Source: Streptomyces flavofungini
GTDB lineage: Bacteria; Actinomycetota; Actinomycetes; Streptomycetales; Streptomycetaceae
Assembly (NCBI RefSeq): GCF_030388665.1
Contig: NZ_CP128846.1
Span: forward strand, 4,538,501 to 4,602,500
DNA: 64,000 nt
Direction of reading: 5' to 3'
In this document: piece by piece, positions 48,832-57,105 of the stretch
Position numbering within the stretch: the stretch's first letter is position 1
Layout: every line of letters begins with the position of its first letter
Notes under the pieces: generated by a model
What the model saw: the letters and a program-made list of their open reading frames with translations, nothing else
Databases searched by the model: none
Told to the model about the DNA's origin: nothing
Position numbers and translations under genes: made by a program

Positions 48832-51774
48832 TCAGGCCGCCATGGCACTCCGCAGGGTGCGGGCCAGATCCGTACGCCCGGTGATGCCCAACTTCCGGTA
48901 GGCGTTGGTGAGATGGAACTCCACCGTCCGCTGCGTCACGTACAGCCGACCAGCGATGTCCTCGTTGCTCAGCCCCTGCACGGCGAGTTCGACGACGCGC
49001 CGCTGGCCCGCGGTCAGGGCGCGCGGGCCGACCTGGGAGTAGCGGCGCGGGCGCGCTCCGGTGGCGAGGAGCTTGTGGTACGCCTCCTGCGCCGCCCGCT
49101 GCGCCGAACCCGCCTGGGCCAGGCCGAGGGCCCGGCGCAGAACCTCCCGTGCGGACTCGGTCCGACCGGCCGCGTGCAGGGCGGTGCCCTGGGCGATCAG
49201 GGAGCGGACCAGTTCGAGCCCGCAGCCCGCGTCCTCCAGGAGGAGCACCGATTCCTCAAGGAGTTCCGGGCAGTCGGAGCGGGCATCGGCGAGGGCCGCG
49301 GCCCGCAGGCTCTTGGCGAGGGTGATCGGTGCGCCCCAGCGGCGGGCCAGGACGAGTTCCTCGTCGCTGAGGCGCTGCGCCTCCTGCGGCCGTCCTTCCT
49401 GACGGTGCAGTTGAGCGGCCTGTGACCGCCAGGCGATCCGCCCCGGATTGTCGCCCTCATATCGGGCCAAGAGGCGTCCGCACTGCTCCAGATCGTGCAG
49501 TGCGGCGTGGGGGTGGCCCTCGGCGGCGCGGAGTTGGGCCCGCGCGGCCAGGAAGTGGGGCCAGAGCCAGTTCTCGGGCACGGCGCGCCACCGCGGGTCG
49601 TCGGCGATGCGGCGCGCGTCCTGGGCCCGGCCGCTCTCGACCAGGGGCAGCATCGCGGCGGACGCCACGAGCGCCCCGTAGGGGTGCGGCTCGGGCAGCA
49701 GCCGCAGCGCCTCGTCGGCCGCCGTCAGGGCGCCGGGCAGGTCTCCCTGCTGGAAGCGGATCTGGGACTCCTGCGCGCGCAGCACCGCCCGCATGGCCGG
49801 GGGCCTGCCGCCGAGGTCGAAGGCGCTGATCGTCTCGTTCCAGCGGCTCGCGGATTCAAGCCGGTCGGCGTGGCGGAGCGCCTCGATCGCCACCACGGCG
49901 CACCACAGCGGCTCGCGCTCGGCGTCGAAGTGGTGCAGCGCTCCCTCGGCCGCGGTCATGGCCTCGGCCGCGCTCCCCATCCGCAACGAGGTGTACAGGG
50001 CGTGAGCGGCGAGCAGGGCCCGCTCACCGGGGGTCGTGCCGACCGGCACGCCGACAACCGGCACACCGTCCGACACCGCGTCCGGCACGGCGTCCGGCCG
50101 GCCGGTGAAGGGGCCGCTGCCGACGAGATCCGCCGCCGGTGCCGCCTCGTCGGCGATGCCCGCGGCGATGGCGGCGATGGCTCGCTGCCCGCGGATGCGG
50201 CGGAGCGCCTCGGCGTCGTCCGGTGCCGTCTCGGCGGCCTGTTCGTCGAGCAGTTCCATCGCGCGGTGGGCCTGCCCGCACTGGATGAGCCCGTCGGCGA
50301 GCAGCGGGATGCCGCGGGCGCGCAGGGCCGGATCCGCGGTGAGCTGTGTCCCCTCCTCCAGGTGCCGGACCGACGACATGACATCCGTACGCGACTCCAG
50401 GGCACCCAGTTCGAGCAGCAGAGAGGCCCGTTCGGGAAGGAAGGGGGTCGCCTGTGCCGCTCGGCGCAGATAGGTGATCGCCCGGTCGGTGGCCCCTCGC
50501 GCGGTCGCGTCGGTGGCCGCCGCCCTCAGGACCCCGACCTGCCAGCGTTCCTGCGTCGGCTCGCTGGTCAGGATCAGGTCTGCCACCCTTTCGTGCGGTA
50601 CGCCCTGAGTGAAGAGCAGATGGGCTGCGCGGGCCTGGATGTCGGCGCGTTCGGCGAGCGAGAGGTGGCTGGACAGCGCGGCACGGACGACGGGGTGGAA
50701 GGACCGGTGCGAGCCGTCGGCGCGCAGCAGCCCGGTCCGCTCCAGGAGGGTGAGCGCGGAGGAGACGCTCCGGTGGCTCAGCCCCGTCAGCTGCTGCAGG
50801 AGGCCGACGTCGGCCTCGTCGCCGAGGAGGGCCGTCATGCCCGCCACGACGGTCAGGTCGTCGGGGTAGCGGGCCAGCCATTTCGGCACGATGACCTCCG
50901 TCACCCGGGAAGCGGCCTCGGCCGCTCTCGCGCGCTCGGCGGACAGCGGCGCGATGCCGCCGCGCGTGAACTCGCGGAGCAGGAGGGTCAGGAGTTTCGG
51001 GTTGCCCCCGCTCAGGTGCAGACACAGTCGCACGAAGTCGTCGTCGGCCGGTTCGCCCAGCGCAGCGACCGTCAGCTCCCCCACCGCCGCCGGTGGGAGC
51101 GGCCCGAGATCGATCGCGTGGCACAGCGGGCTCAGCGCGAGTTCCGCCGTCAGCTCCCGATGGGCGGCGGGCACGTCCCGGTCCGTGGCCAGGACGATGA
51201 GGACGGGCGCGTTGTGCAGACGCCGCGCCAGGAAGTCGATCCACTGGGCGGACTGGAGGTCGGCGTGGTGGAAGTCGTCCACGACCATGAGCACGGGAGC
51301 CCGCTCCGCCAGGTGCGTCATCTCCTGGAGCAGCCCTTCGAAGAGGCCGAACAGCCACTCGGTGGACGGTGGTTGACCGGTGAATCCGGCGTGGTCCACC
51401 GCCTTGAACAGCTGGCGGATCACACCGAAGGCGAAGGCCTGCTCCATGGCACCGCACTGCGCCCGCAGGACGGTCATGTCCCGGGCCCGGCCGTGCCGGG
51501 CGAGGCGCTCCAGGAGGGCGGTCCTGCCCGTTCCGGGAGCGCCCTCGATCAGCACGACCCCGGGCCTGCGCGCCTGCACGCCTTCCAGCATGAGCAGCAG
51601 CTCACCGACCTCACCGGCGCGGCCGACGAGCGCGGGGCCGGTGGCGTCGTGATCGGTGTGCGGTTCGTGTGACGCATGCGGGTACTGCGACGCATGCAGG
51701 CTCTGCGACGCAGATGGATCCTGCGAGACTCGTGAGGCGTGTGAGGCGTGTGAGGCGTCCTCGGCTCGATTCAT
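48832..51774 (-). CDS. LAL-type LuxR regulator with AAA ATPase domain
   Basis: Large regulator of 980 aa. The ATPase has Walker A EGAPGTGRTALLERL and Walker B VLMVVDDFHHAD, then a long helical TPR-like region. The C-terminal LuxR helix-turn-helix reads LTAGQRRVVELAVQGLSNED to RTVEFHLTNAYRKLGITGR. The first 40 residues are His/Ser/Gln-rich repeats (HASHAS, SLHASQYPHASH). It ends 33 bp from ycaO, convergent. Size and place suggest the pathway-specific activator of the RiPP cluster. Eight 11-bp repeats lie upstream. Confidence 0.9.
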   Translation of the reverse strand: MNRAEDASHASHASRVSQDPSASQSLHASQYPHASHEPHTDHDATGPALVGRAGEVGELLLMLEGVQARRPGVVLIEGAPGTGRTALLERLARHGRARDMTVLRAQCGAMEQAFAFGVIRQLFKAVDHAGFTGQPPSTEWLFGLFEGLLQEMTHLAERAPVLMVVDDFHHADLQSAQWIDFLARRLHNAPVLIVLATDRDVPAAHRELTAELALSPLCHAIDLGPLPPAAVGELTVAALGEPADDDFVRLCLHLSGGNPKLLTLLLREFTRGGIAPLSAERARAAEAASRVTEVIVPKWLARYPDDLTVVAGMTALLGDEADVGLLQQLTGLSHRSVSSALTLLERTGLLRADGSHRSFHPVVRAALSSHLSLAERADIQARAAHLLFTQGVPHERVADLILTSEPTQERWQVGVLRAAATDATARGATDRAITYLRRAAQATPFLPERASLLLELGALESRTDVMSSVRHLEEGTQLTADPALRARGIPLLADGLIQCGQAHRAMELLDEQAAETAPDDAEALRRIRGQRAIAAIAAGIADEAAPAADLVGSGPFTGRPDAVPDAVSDGVPVVGVPVGTTPGERALLAAHALYTSLRMGSAAEAMTAAEGALHHFDAEREPLWCAVVAIEALRHADRLESASRWNETISAFDLGGRPPAMRAVLRAQESQIRFQQGDLPGALTAADEALRLLPEPHPYGALVASAAMLPLVESGRAQDARRIADDPRWRAVPENWLWPHFLAARAQLRAAEGHPHAALHDLEQCGRLLARYEGDNPGRIAWRSQAAQLHRQEGRPQEAQRLSDEELVLARRWGAPITLAKSLRAAALADARSDCPELLEESVLLLEDAGCGLELVRSLIAQGTALHAAGRTESAREVLRRALGLAQAGSAQRAAQEAYHKLLATGARPRRYSQVGPRALTAGQRRVVELAVQGLSNEDIAGRLYVTQRTVEFHLTNAYRKLGITGRTDLARTLRSAMAA

Positions 51775-51840
51775 GTTCGTCCCCCGTGTGTATTCATGCG
51801 GGCAGCGTTCCGGTGCTGCTCCGGGTCATCAGGTCGGCAT

Positions 51841-51939
51841 CGCGTCCGGATCAGGTCCTGTTCAGGTCTGGATCAGGTCTGGATCAGGTCTGGATCAGGT
51901 CTGGATCAGGTCCGGATCAGGCCGGAATCAGATCGGGCA
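51841..51939. repeat. Array of 11-bp direct repeats upstream of the LAL regulator
   Basis: Units start at 51841, 51852, 51863, 51874, 51885, 51896, 51907, 51918 and 51929. Four central units are identical (CAGGTCTGGAT), the flanking ones vary. They lie 67-165 bp upstream of the regulator start and run into the end of the transposase-like gene. The period is one helical turn, placing every unit on the same face. Confidence 0.88.
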
Positions 51940-52915
51940 GGTCCCACTCACCGCCCAGTCGGCCATAGGCGTACGCCGCCGACGTCATCGTCATGTGATG
52001 GTGCCAGCCGGGATAGGACCGGCCGCCGAAGTCGGCGAGGCCGAACCCGCTCTCCAACTCCTCCAGGCTGTGCCGGGCCCGTACGGTCAGCTGTGCCAGA
52101 GCGAGGAGCCGGTCGGCGCGGGCGTGCGTCAGGTTGGTGAGCCACCACCGGGACGAGCCGCGCTCGTGCGGGAGGGCGAGGACCCGGTGGGTGCGGTGGG
52201 CGCCCCCGGCGTGGTGCGGTTCCCGCACGGTGCCGGGGACGGCGAGGAGAAAGCCGCGGCCGCACAGGTCGAGCCCGCGGGCGACGGCCGCGGTGTCGAT
52301 GTCGTCCGGCAGGTCGGCGACGACCGGCAGGGTGCTGAGGCCGGTTGCCCGGACCTGGGAGTCGGCCAGGTCGAGGACCAGCTGCTCGACTGATGAGCCC
52401 GGCACATCATCGGGGATGCGGGCGCGCAGCCGGTGTGCGGGATCGCTGCCCCAGGGGCCGGGAAGCAGCAGCCGCCAGTCGACGGGAACGGCTTCCCCGG
52501 CGGTGGCGAGGAAGCCACCCAGGCCCACCTGGCAGATGGCGTGCCGTCCGGCCGAGGCGACGAAGCTGCTGTGCGCGCCGCACGAGTGCGGGCCGCGCTT
52601 GAGCAGGACGGCACGGTCGACGACGTACGCCCGCGGGCCCATCCGGTGGACGGTCCACCGGGCCAGTTCCGCCCGGACCGGGGCCCAGGCCCAGGGGCTC
52701 GCGTTGATGAACTGGTGCAGGGAGAGGAACGCGGTCGGCGAGTCCGACACGGTGGCCGCGAGTCGGCGCACCGACTTCTTCCCGGGCGTCGCCAGCACGC
52801 TCACCAGGAACGCGTGCGCCCACCGGCGCTGGTCGGCGCGGGGCAGCTCCGCGAAGACGCGTTGCGAGAACGCCGCCACTGCGGACCTGGGGCCGGCGGT
52901 GACGTGCGTGACCAT
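51917..52915 (-). CDS. IS701-type transposase relative, probably inactive or domesticated
   Basis: Protein of 332 aa. The fold is recognisable from RRWAHAFLVSVLATPGKKSV, HAICQVGLGGFLATAG, WRLLLPGPWG and the end GRSYPGWHHHMTMTSAAYAY. Against the usual IS701 pattern (VDDTGFxKKG, VVADAGYG, HFEGRSW) it reads VVDRAVLLKRG, VVADLPDD and DFGGRSY, so catalytic positions look changed. No terminal inverted repeats were seen. ATG 52915 has GGAGAG upstream. Related genes occur in other Streptomyces clusters without moving, so a DNA-binding role is possible. Confidence 0.75.
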   Translation of the reverse strand: MVTHVTAGPRSAVAAFSQRVFAELPRADQRRWAHAFLVSVLATPGKKSVRRLAATVSDSPTAFLSLHQFINASPWAWAPVRAELARWTVHRMGPRAYVVDRAVLLKRGPHSCGAHSSFVASAGRHAICQVGLGGFLATAGEAVPVDWRLLLPGPWGSDPAHRLRARIPDDVPGSSVEQLVLDLADSQVRATGLSTLPVVADLPDDIDTAAVARGLDLCGRGFLLAVPGTVREPHHAGGAHRTHRVLALPHERGSSRWWLTNLTHARADRLLALAQLTVRARHSLEELESGFGLADFGGRSYPGWHHHMTMTSAAYAYGRLGGEWDLPDLIPA

Positions 52916-53289
52916 GAACTCTCCACTGAGGCAGCTGAGACAGCGTGTGGACGGCGAACTCCGAAAACCATAACGAACATCTCTTTTTTTTCAAGACCCT
53001 TCCGACCGGCTCTCGCACCGCACACACCACCCGCCCTCAGTCCGGGCGCACCGACCCCCGTCGGGGCATACGCTCCCGCCCGGCCTCAGGACGGACCGAG
53101 TGGGCCATGGAAGTTTCGGATAGTCACGGAACTCTGCCGCATTTTCAGCAAGTCGGTATTGCGACACGGACCTTGGCACTGGAGACTCAGCCGTATCCCA
53201 GCAACGAGCCTGGCACGACCGGGACGTTGTGCCCCCGCCGGATGGGCTCTCCATGTCCGTCGGTGAGCCACCGTGGAGAGTGCAAGACC
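52916..53289. promoter_or_regulatory. 374-bp divergent intergenic region
   Basis: Between the transposase-like gene and a TetR gene. It is AT-rich near 52965-52995 with a run of eight T (52984-52991). AACGAACA (52972-52979) also occurs at 55734-55741 in the other regulator's upstream region. Possible butyrolactone-receptor half-site. No clear ORF. Confidence 0.4.
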
Positions 53290-54009
53290 ATGCAGGAAAG
53301 AGCGGCCCGCACTCGGGCTCTCGTCATCCGCGCCGCCGCGGAGCTCTTCGCGCGTGACGGGTACGGAGACGTCACCTACCGCCAGATCGCCGCCGCGGCG
53401 AAGGTCTCCGTGGGCTCTCTGACCTTTCACTTCGCGTCGAAGAGCGAGCTGGCGGACACCATCCAGACCGAGGGCGCGCAAGCAGCGCGGCTGGCCGTCG
53501 AACGCGTCACGGATGCGGGCGGGCCCGCCCTCGGGCAGGTCCTCGGCATCACCATCGAGCTCACACGGCTCCTTGAGGACGACGTCTGCGCGTGGGCCGC
53601 GCTGCGGCTGACGCGTGAGCGGCAGGGGGCGGGCCGGTGGTCCGAGCTGTGGCTCCCGACCGTGCGCGCGCTGCTCGTCCGGGCCCACAAGGAGGGGCAG
53701 CTGCGCGATTCGGCCCGCTCGGAAGACCTCTTGACGCTGGTGGAACACCTCGTGGGCGGGGCGGAGACATATCTGCGGGACCGGATCGGTACGCGGGAGA
53801 CGTACGAGGACGCGGCGACGGGGCAGACGCACCAGGACGGGGCGACGGGGCAGACGTACGAGGACGCGGCCACGCGGGAGACGTACGAGGACGCGGCCAC
53901 GCGGCTCGAACGGGTCTGGAACCTCGTCCTGGAAGGGGTCGCCCCCGTGACGGGTCCGCAGGGCGTTCCCGCTCCCCGGTGGGGGAGGTCGGCCGACGCC
54001 GTGCCGTAG
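53290..54009 (+). CDS. TetR regulator of the gamma-butyrolactone receptor type
   Basis: Protein of 239 aa. Helix-turn-helix: AAELFARDGYGDVTYRQIAA to VSVGSLTFHFASKSELADTI, with the GSLTFHFxSK pattern of ArpA/ScbR-type receptors and pseudo-receptors. The C-terminal third has a 9-residue tandem repeat (RETYEDAAT, GQTHQDGAT, GQTYEDAAT, RETYEDAAT; 27-bp units 53794-53901), not part of the family fold. ATG 53290 has GGAGAG 10 nt upstream; the open upstream frame looks non-coding. Confidence 0.8.
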   Translation: MQERAARTRALVIRAAAELFARDGYGDVTYRQIAAAAKVSVGSLTFHFASKSELADTIQTEGAQAARLAVERVTDAGGPALGQVLGITIELTRLLEDDVCAWAALRLTRERQGAGRWSELWLPTVRALLVRAHKEGQLRDSARSEDLLTLVEHLVGGAETYLRDRIGTRETYEDAATGQTHQDGATGQTYEDAATRETYEDAATRLERVWNLVLEGVAPVTGPQGVPAPRWGRSADAVP

Positions 54010-54070
54010 CCCGGGCGGGGTCGCCCGGCACCACCTCAACGGGCGCCGTCGCCCACGTGGAGGCGGTACG

Positions 54071-55069
54071 TCAGGCCGTGGGGGAGGCTGAACCGGCCCC
54101 CCGATGCCCCGCGATCAGCGCGCGGTACCACCCGGCCGCCTCCCCGACGGCTTCCAGTGGACCGGGACCGGGCGCGCAGCCGGCCAGGCCCCAGATCCTG
54201 TCGCTGCGGTACCAGTGGTCGCGCGCCAGGAGCGCGAACTGCCGCTCGCTCACCCGGCCCGGCGTCGCCCGCAGCCGCTCGACGCACTCGTCCCAGGAGA
54301 GATCGCCGTCGGCCGCGGGCAGCACCCGGTGGGCGGCGAGCTCGGCCAACAGGTCCGCGCAGCGCACCGGTTCGGGGTGGCTGGCGTGGAATACGCCCGC
54401 CGGGACACCCCGGGCGCCGGGGGCGGCCAGGGCGAGGTGGGCGATCAGGCGGGCCAGGGCGGTCACGTCGACGGCGGACAGCAGGCCCCTGCCTCCGTCC
54501 CAGCGGGCGGGGACCCGGGCGCGGAGTTCGGCCAGCGCGGGCACCACCCAGCGGTCCCCCCGGCCGAGCACCAGGCCGGGCCGCAGCACGGTCGCCCCGG
54601 CCGCCAGCGCGGGCGCCTCACCGGCCAGGCGGGTGCGGCTCGCCGGTGAGACGGGAGCGGGCACGAGGTCGTGGACGTCGGCGCCCCGGTGCGGGCCGGG
54701 ACCGTAGACCGCGGCGGTCGACAGATGCACGATGCGGGGCGTTCCGGCCCGGCGCGCCTGTCCCATCAGGGCCGCGGTGCCGTCCACGTTGACGACCGTG
54801 CACGTCGCGGCGTCCGGCCCCAGCGCACAGGCCAGGTGCAGCAGCACATCGGCGCCCTCGCACAGGCCGCGCAGGGTGTCGGGGCTGCCGAGGTCGGCGG
54901 TCACCCAGGTGTCGGCCGGGGTCCGGTGCGCCGGCGGGCGGCGGGCGACGGCCGTGATGTGCGGGCGGCCGTGCCCGTCGCCCGCCTCGCCGAGCAGGGC
55001 CAGTTCGCGCAGGACCGCGGACCCGATGAACCCCGTGGCGCCGGTGAGGACGACGCGCGTACCGCTCAC
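54071..55069 (-). CDS. NAD-dependent epimerase/dehydratase of the butyrolactone module
   Basis: Extended short-chain dehydrogenase of 332 aa: VVLTGATGFIGSAVLRELAL (NAD loop), HLSTAAVYGPGPH, and a downstream GHRGAG-rich end. The catalytic Tyr-x-x-x-Lys is not obvious after the VYGPGPH segment, so activity should be checked. Genes of this type accompany AfsA homologues in butyrolactone clusters. GTG 55069 overlaps the receptor gene by GTGA. Confidence 0.8.
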   Translation of the reverse strand: MSGTRVVLTGATGFIGSAVLRELALLGEAGDGHGRPHITAVARRPPAHRTPADTWVTADLGSPDTLRGLCEGADVLLHLACALGPDAATCTVVNVDGTAALMGQARRAGTPRIVHLSTAAVYGPGPHRGADVHDLVPAPVSPASRTRLAGEAPALAAGATVLRPGLVLGRGDRWVVPALAELRARVPARWDGGRGLLSAVDVTALARLIAHLALAAPGARGVPAGVFHASHPEPVRCADLLAELAAHRVLPAADGDLSWDECVERLRATPGRVSERQFALLARDHWYRSDRIWGLAGCAPGPGPLEAVGEAAGWYRALIAGHRGAGSASPTA

Positions 55070-55701
55070 GTGTCGGCGCCGGTGCCGGCCTCGGGCAGGC
55101 GCAGGGTCTCGCGGGCGGACGGCGTCGCGATGGCGCGCAGCAGGTAGCGCCAGAGGGTGCGGGTCCGTTCGGGCAGGTCGGCGCGCTTGCTGGCCATGGT
55201 CGAGAAGATCTGGGTGCCCGTGTACGCGGCCACCAGGACGTTCGAGAACTCCTGCTCGTCCACGTCGTCGAGGAGCTCACCACGCGCGCGGGCCGCGACG
55301 AGCTGGACGCGGAACCGCTCGGCCCACTCCTGGTACGCGGTGTCGTCGTTGCGGCCGAACTCCTCCTGCTCGACCGCGAGTCGCACGCTGGCGCGGAACA
55401 GGACGTTGTGCTGGAGCTCGTGGGTGATGTGGGCGGTGATGTCGATCAGCCGCTGCAGCCCGTCCTCGCCGGGAGGCAGCTCGATGAAGTCCTGCTGGCT
55501 GGCCATCACGGCCTCGGCCAGGCCCAGCTTGGACTTGAAGTGGAAGTACATGCCGCCCTGGGTCACCCCCGCGCGCTTCATGATCTTGCTGATGCTCGCG
55601 CCGCCGTAGCCGTACTCGTCGAACACCTCGGCGGCGGCGCGCATCACGATCTCCCGCGTCCGCACCGCCCGTTCCTGTTTCGGCTCCGCGAGCCCCGCCA
55701 T
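55066..55701 (-). CDS. Gamma-butyrolactone receptor (ScbR/ArpA type)
   Basis: TetR protein of 211 aa. QERAVRTREIVMRAAAEVFD and SISKIMKRAGVTQGGMYFHF are the conserved helix-turn-helix of gamma-butyrolactone receptors, followed by the usual ligand domain. Normally represses its own gene, the synthase next to it and antibiotic genes until the lactone signal binds. Divergent from the AfsA-type gene, as is typical. ATG 55701 has GGGAGAG at 6 nt. Confidence 0.88.
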   Translation of the reverse strand: MAGLAEPKQERAVRTREIVMRAAAEVFDEYGYGGASISKIMKRAGVTQGGMYFHFKSKLGLAEAVMASQQDFIELPPGEDGLQRLIDITAHITHELQHNVLFRASVRLAVEQEEFGRNDDTAYQEWAERFRVQLVAARARGELLDDVDEQEFSNVLVAAYTGTQIFSTMASKRADLPERTRTLWRYLLRAIATPSARETLRLPEAGTGADT

Positions 55702-55787
55702 GGAATCTCTCCCTGCTCTCCCTCGACAAAGAAAACGAACAACCATTATTTTACTACTGCCGCGTCAGCAGGGGAGCTGTCGCGGAT

Positions 55788-55840
55788 TCGTTGTGCTCAC
55801 ACACAGGGGGGAACTCGTTGTGCTCACACACCAGGGGGAG
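55788..55840. repeat. 27-bp-spaced direct repeat upstream of the AfsA-type gene
   Basis: TCGTTGTGCTCACACA occurs at 55788-55803 and 55815-55830, each followed by an AGGGGG run (the second serves as ribosome-binding site region of ATG 55847). TGTGCTCACA is itself a near-palindrome. The copy spacing is 27 bp. Confidence 0.75.
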
Positions 55841-55846
55841 CAGGAC

Positions 55847-56821
55847 ATGCGCGTGCAGGGGGCGGCGCGGGACACACCCGTCCCGGAGCGGCCCGTCCCC
55901 GCGCACCGGCCCCAGCGCCTGACCACCACCGTGCCCCGCGAGTACGTGCACCGGGCAGCACTGTCAGAGGTCTTCCTGACCGGCTGGGAAGCCGTCGGCG
56001 ACGACACCTTCAAGGTCACCGCGCAGTGGCCGCGCTGCCACGGCTTCTACGAACTGCACGAGTCCGGGCAGGGGTCGTACGACCCGCTCATGCTCTGTGA
56101 GACCTTCCGCCAGACCTTTCCGCTGCTGAGCCACGCCGCCTACGGCGTACCGTTCGGCCACCAGCTCACCTGGCACCACCTTCGGTACACGCTCGACCCG
56201 CGGGCGATGGCCCTCGCGGCCGTGCCCGCCGAGATCGAGCTGCGCGTCCGCTGCTTCGACATCCGCTACCGGCGTGACCTGCCGATCGCGATGAGCATGT
56301 CCGTCGAAGTCCTGCGGGACGGCACTCCGTTCGCGACAGCCACCACCCGCTTCGGCGTCCTGGCGCCCGCTGTCTACCGAAGGCTGCGCGGCACGCGCGG
56401 CGACGCCCAGCGCGTCTTCGCCGCCGCCCCGCCCCCGCCGCCGCCCGTGACCCGCGCGAGCGCGGGCCGCAGCCGGCGCCAGGACATCGTCCTGGCGCAC
56501 GCGCCGGGCCCCGGACGCTGGCGACTGCGCGCCGACACCACCCACCCCGTCCTGTTCGACCACGCCGTCGACCACGTGCCGGGGATGCTGCTCCTCGAAG
56601 CGGTGCGCCAAGCCGGCCACGCCCTGCGGCCCGGGGACGACAGCCGGATGCCCGTGTCCATGGAGGCGGTCTTCCACCACTACGTGGAATTCGACTCCCC
56701 CTGCTGGATCGAGGCCGAGCCGGTCCCCACCGACGCCCCCGGGGCGCGTGACGTGCGCGTCGACGCCGTCCAGCAGGGCCGGCTCATGTTCCGTGCCACC
56801 AGCACGCTGACCGGCCTCTGA
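55847..56821 (+). CDS. AfsA/ScbA-type gamma-butyrolactone biosynthesis protein
   Basis: Protein of 324 aa with two AfsA hotdog repeats. VHRAALSEVFLTGWEAVGDD to HGFYELHESGQGSYDPLMLC is repeat one, DIRYRRDLPIAMSM and RFGVLAPAVYRRLRG close it, and DHVPGMLLLEAVRQAGHALR starts the second. Joins a beta-ketoacyl thioester to dihydroxyacetone phosphate in butyrolactone biosynthesis. GGGGGAG lies 6 nt before ATG 55847. Divergent from the receptor gene. Confidence 0.92.
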   Translation: MRVQGAARDTPVPERPVPAHRPQRLTTTVPREYVHRAALSEVFLTGWEAVGDDTFKVTAQWPRCHGFYELHESGQGSYDPLMLCETFRQTFPLLSHAAYGVPFGHQLTWHHLRYTLDPRAMALAAVPAEIELRVRCFDIRYRRDLPIAMSMSVEVLRDGTPFATATTRFGVLAPAVYRRLRGTRGDAQRVFAAAPPPPPPVTRASAGRSRRQDIVLAHAPGPGRWRLRADTTHPVLFDHAVDHVPGMLLLEAVRQAGHALRPGDDSRMPVSMEAVFHHYVEFDSPCWIEAEPVPTDAPGARDVRVDAVQQGRLMFRATSTLTGL

Positions 56822-57105
56822 CGGTTCGCCGGGCGGGCCCCCGCGATCGGGGCCCGCCCGGCGCGCACCGCCTCCGCCGACCACCCGCCACGTCCGCCTG
56901 CCCACCGGCGCCGCCGTGCGCCCGCCCCGCGCTGCCCATGAAGTCGCTTTTGTACGCCTATGGAACCTCGGCCGATACGGCCTCCAGCGACCCGCCCTTA
57001 GCCGACGCGTCCTCGGCCGACGCACCGTCCGCACGGGCTCCCCCAGCGCGCGCAGCTCCCGCGGCTTCCCGCAGCAGAAACCCGAACCAGAAGAGGAGTC
57101 CCGTG
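56822..57105. other. 284-bp gap between AfsA-type gene and ligase
   Basis: Begins with a G/C-rich inverted repeat that may end the afsA transcript (GCGGGCCCCCG / CGGGGCCCGC near 56833-56858). An open frame from ATG 56938 joins the ligase gene and contains a TTA codon at 56998-57000, but its codon use is poor and it probably is not translated. Confidence 0.45.

Noticed and set aside
51841-51939. CRISPR-like array
   Set aside because: The 11-bp units are contiguous, without spacers, and no cas genes are present. The 9-bp array at 42721 was rejected for the same reason.
51917-52915. Complete active insertion sequence
   Set aside because: No terminal inverted repeats or target-site duplication seen and key catalytic-motif residues differ.
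56938-57105. Upstream extension or leader peptide of the ligase gene starting at ATG 56938 with a TTA codon
   Set aside because: Codon use at third positions is unlike neighbouring genes, and the ATG at 57106 has a clear ribosome-binding site. If the longer start were real it would make the gene bldA-dependent.
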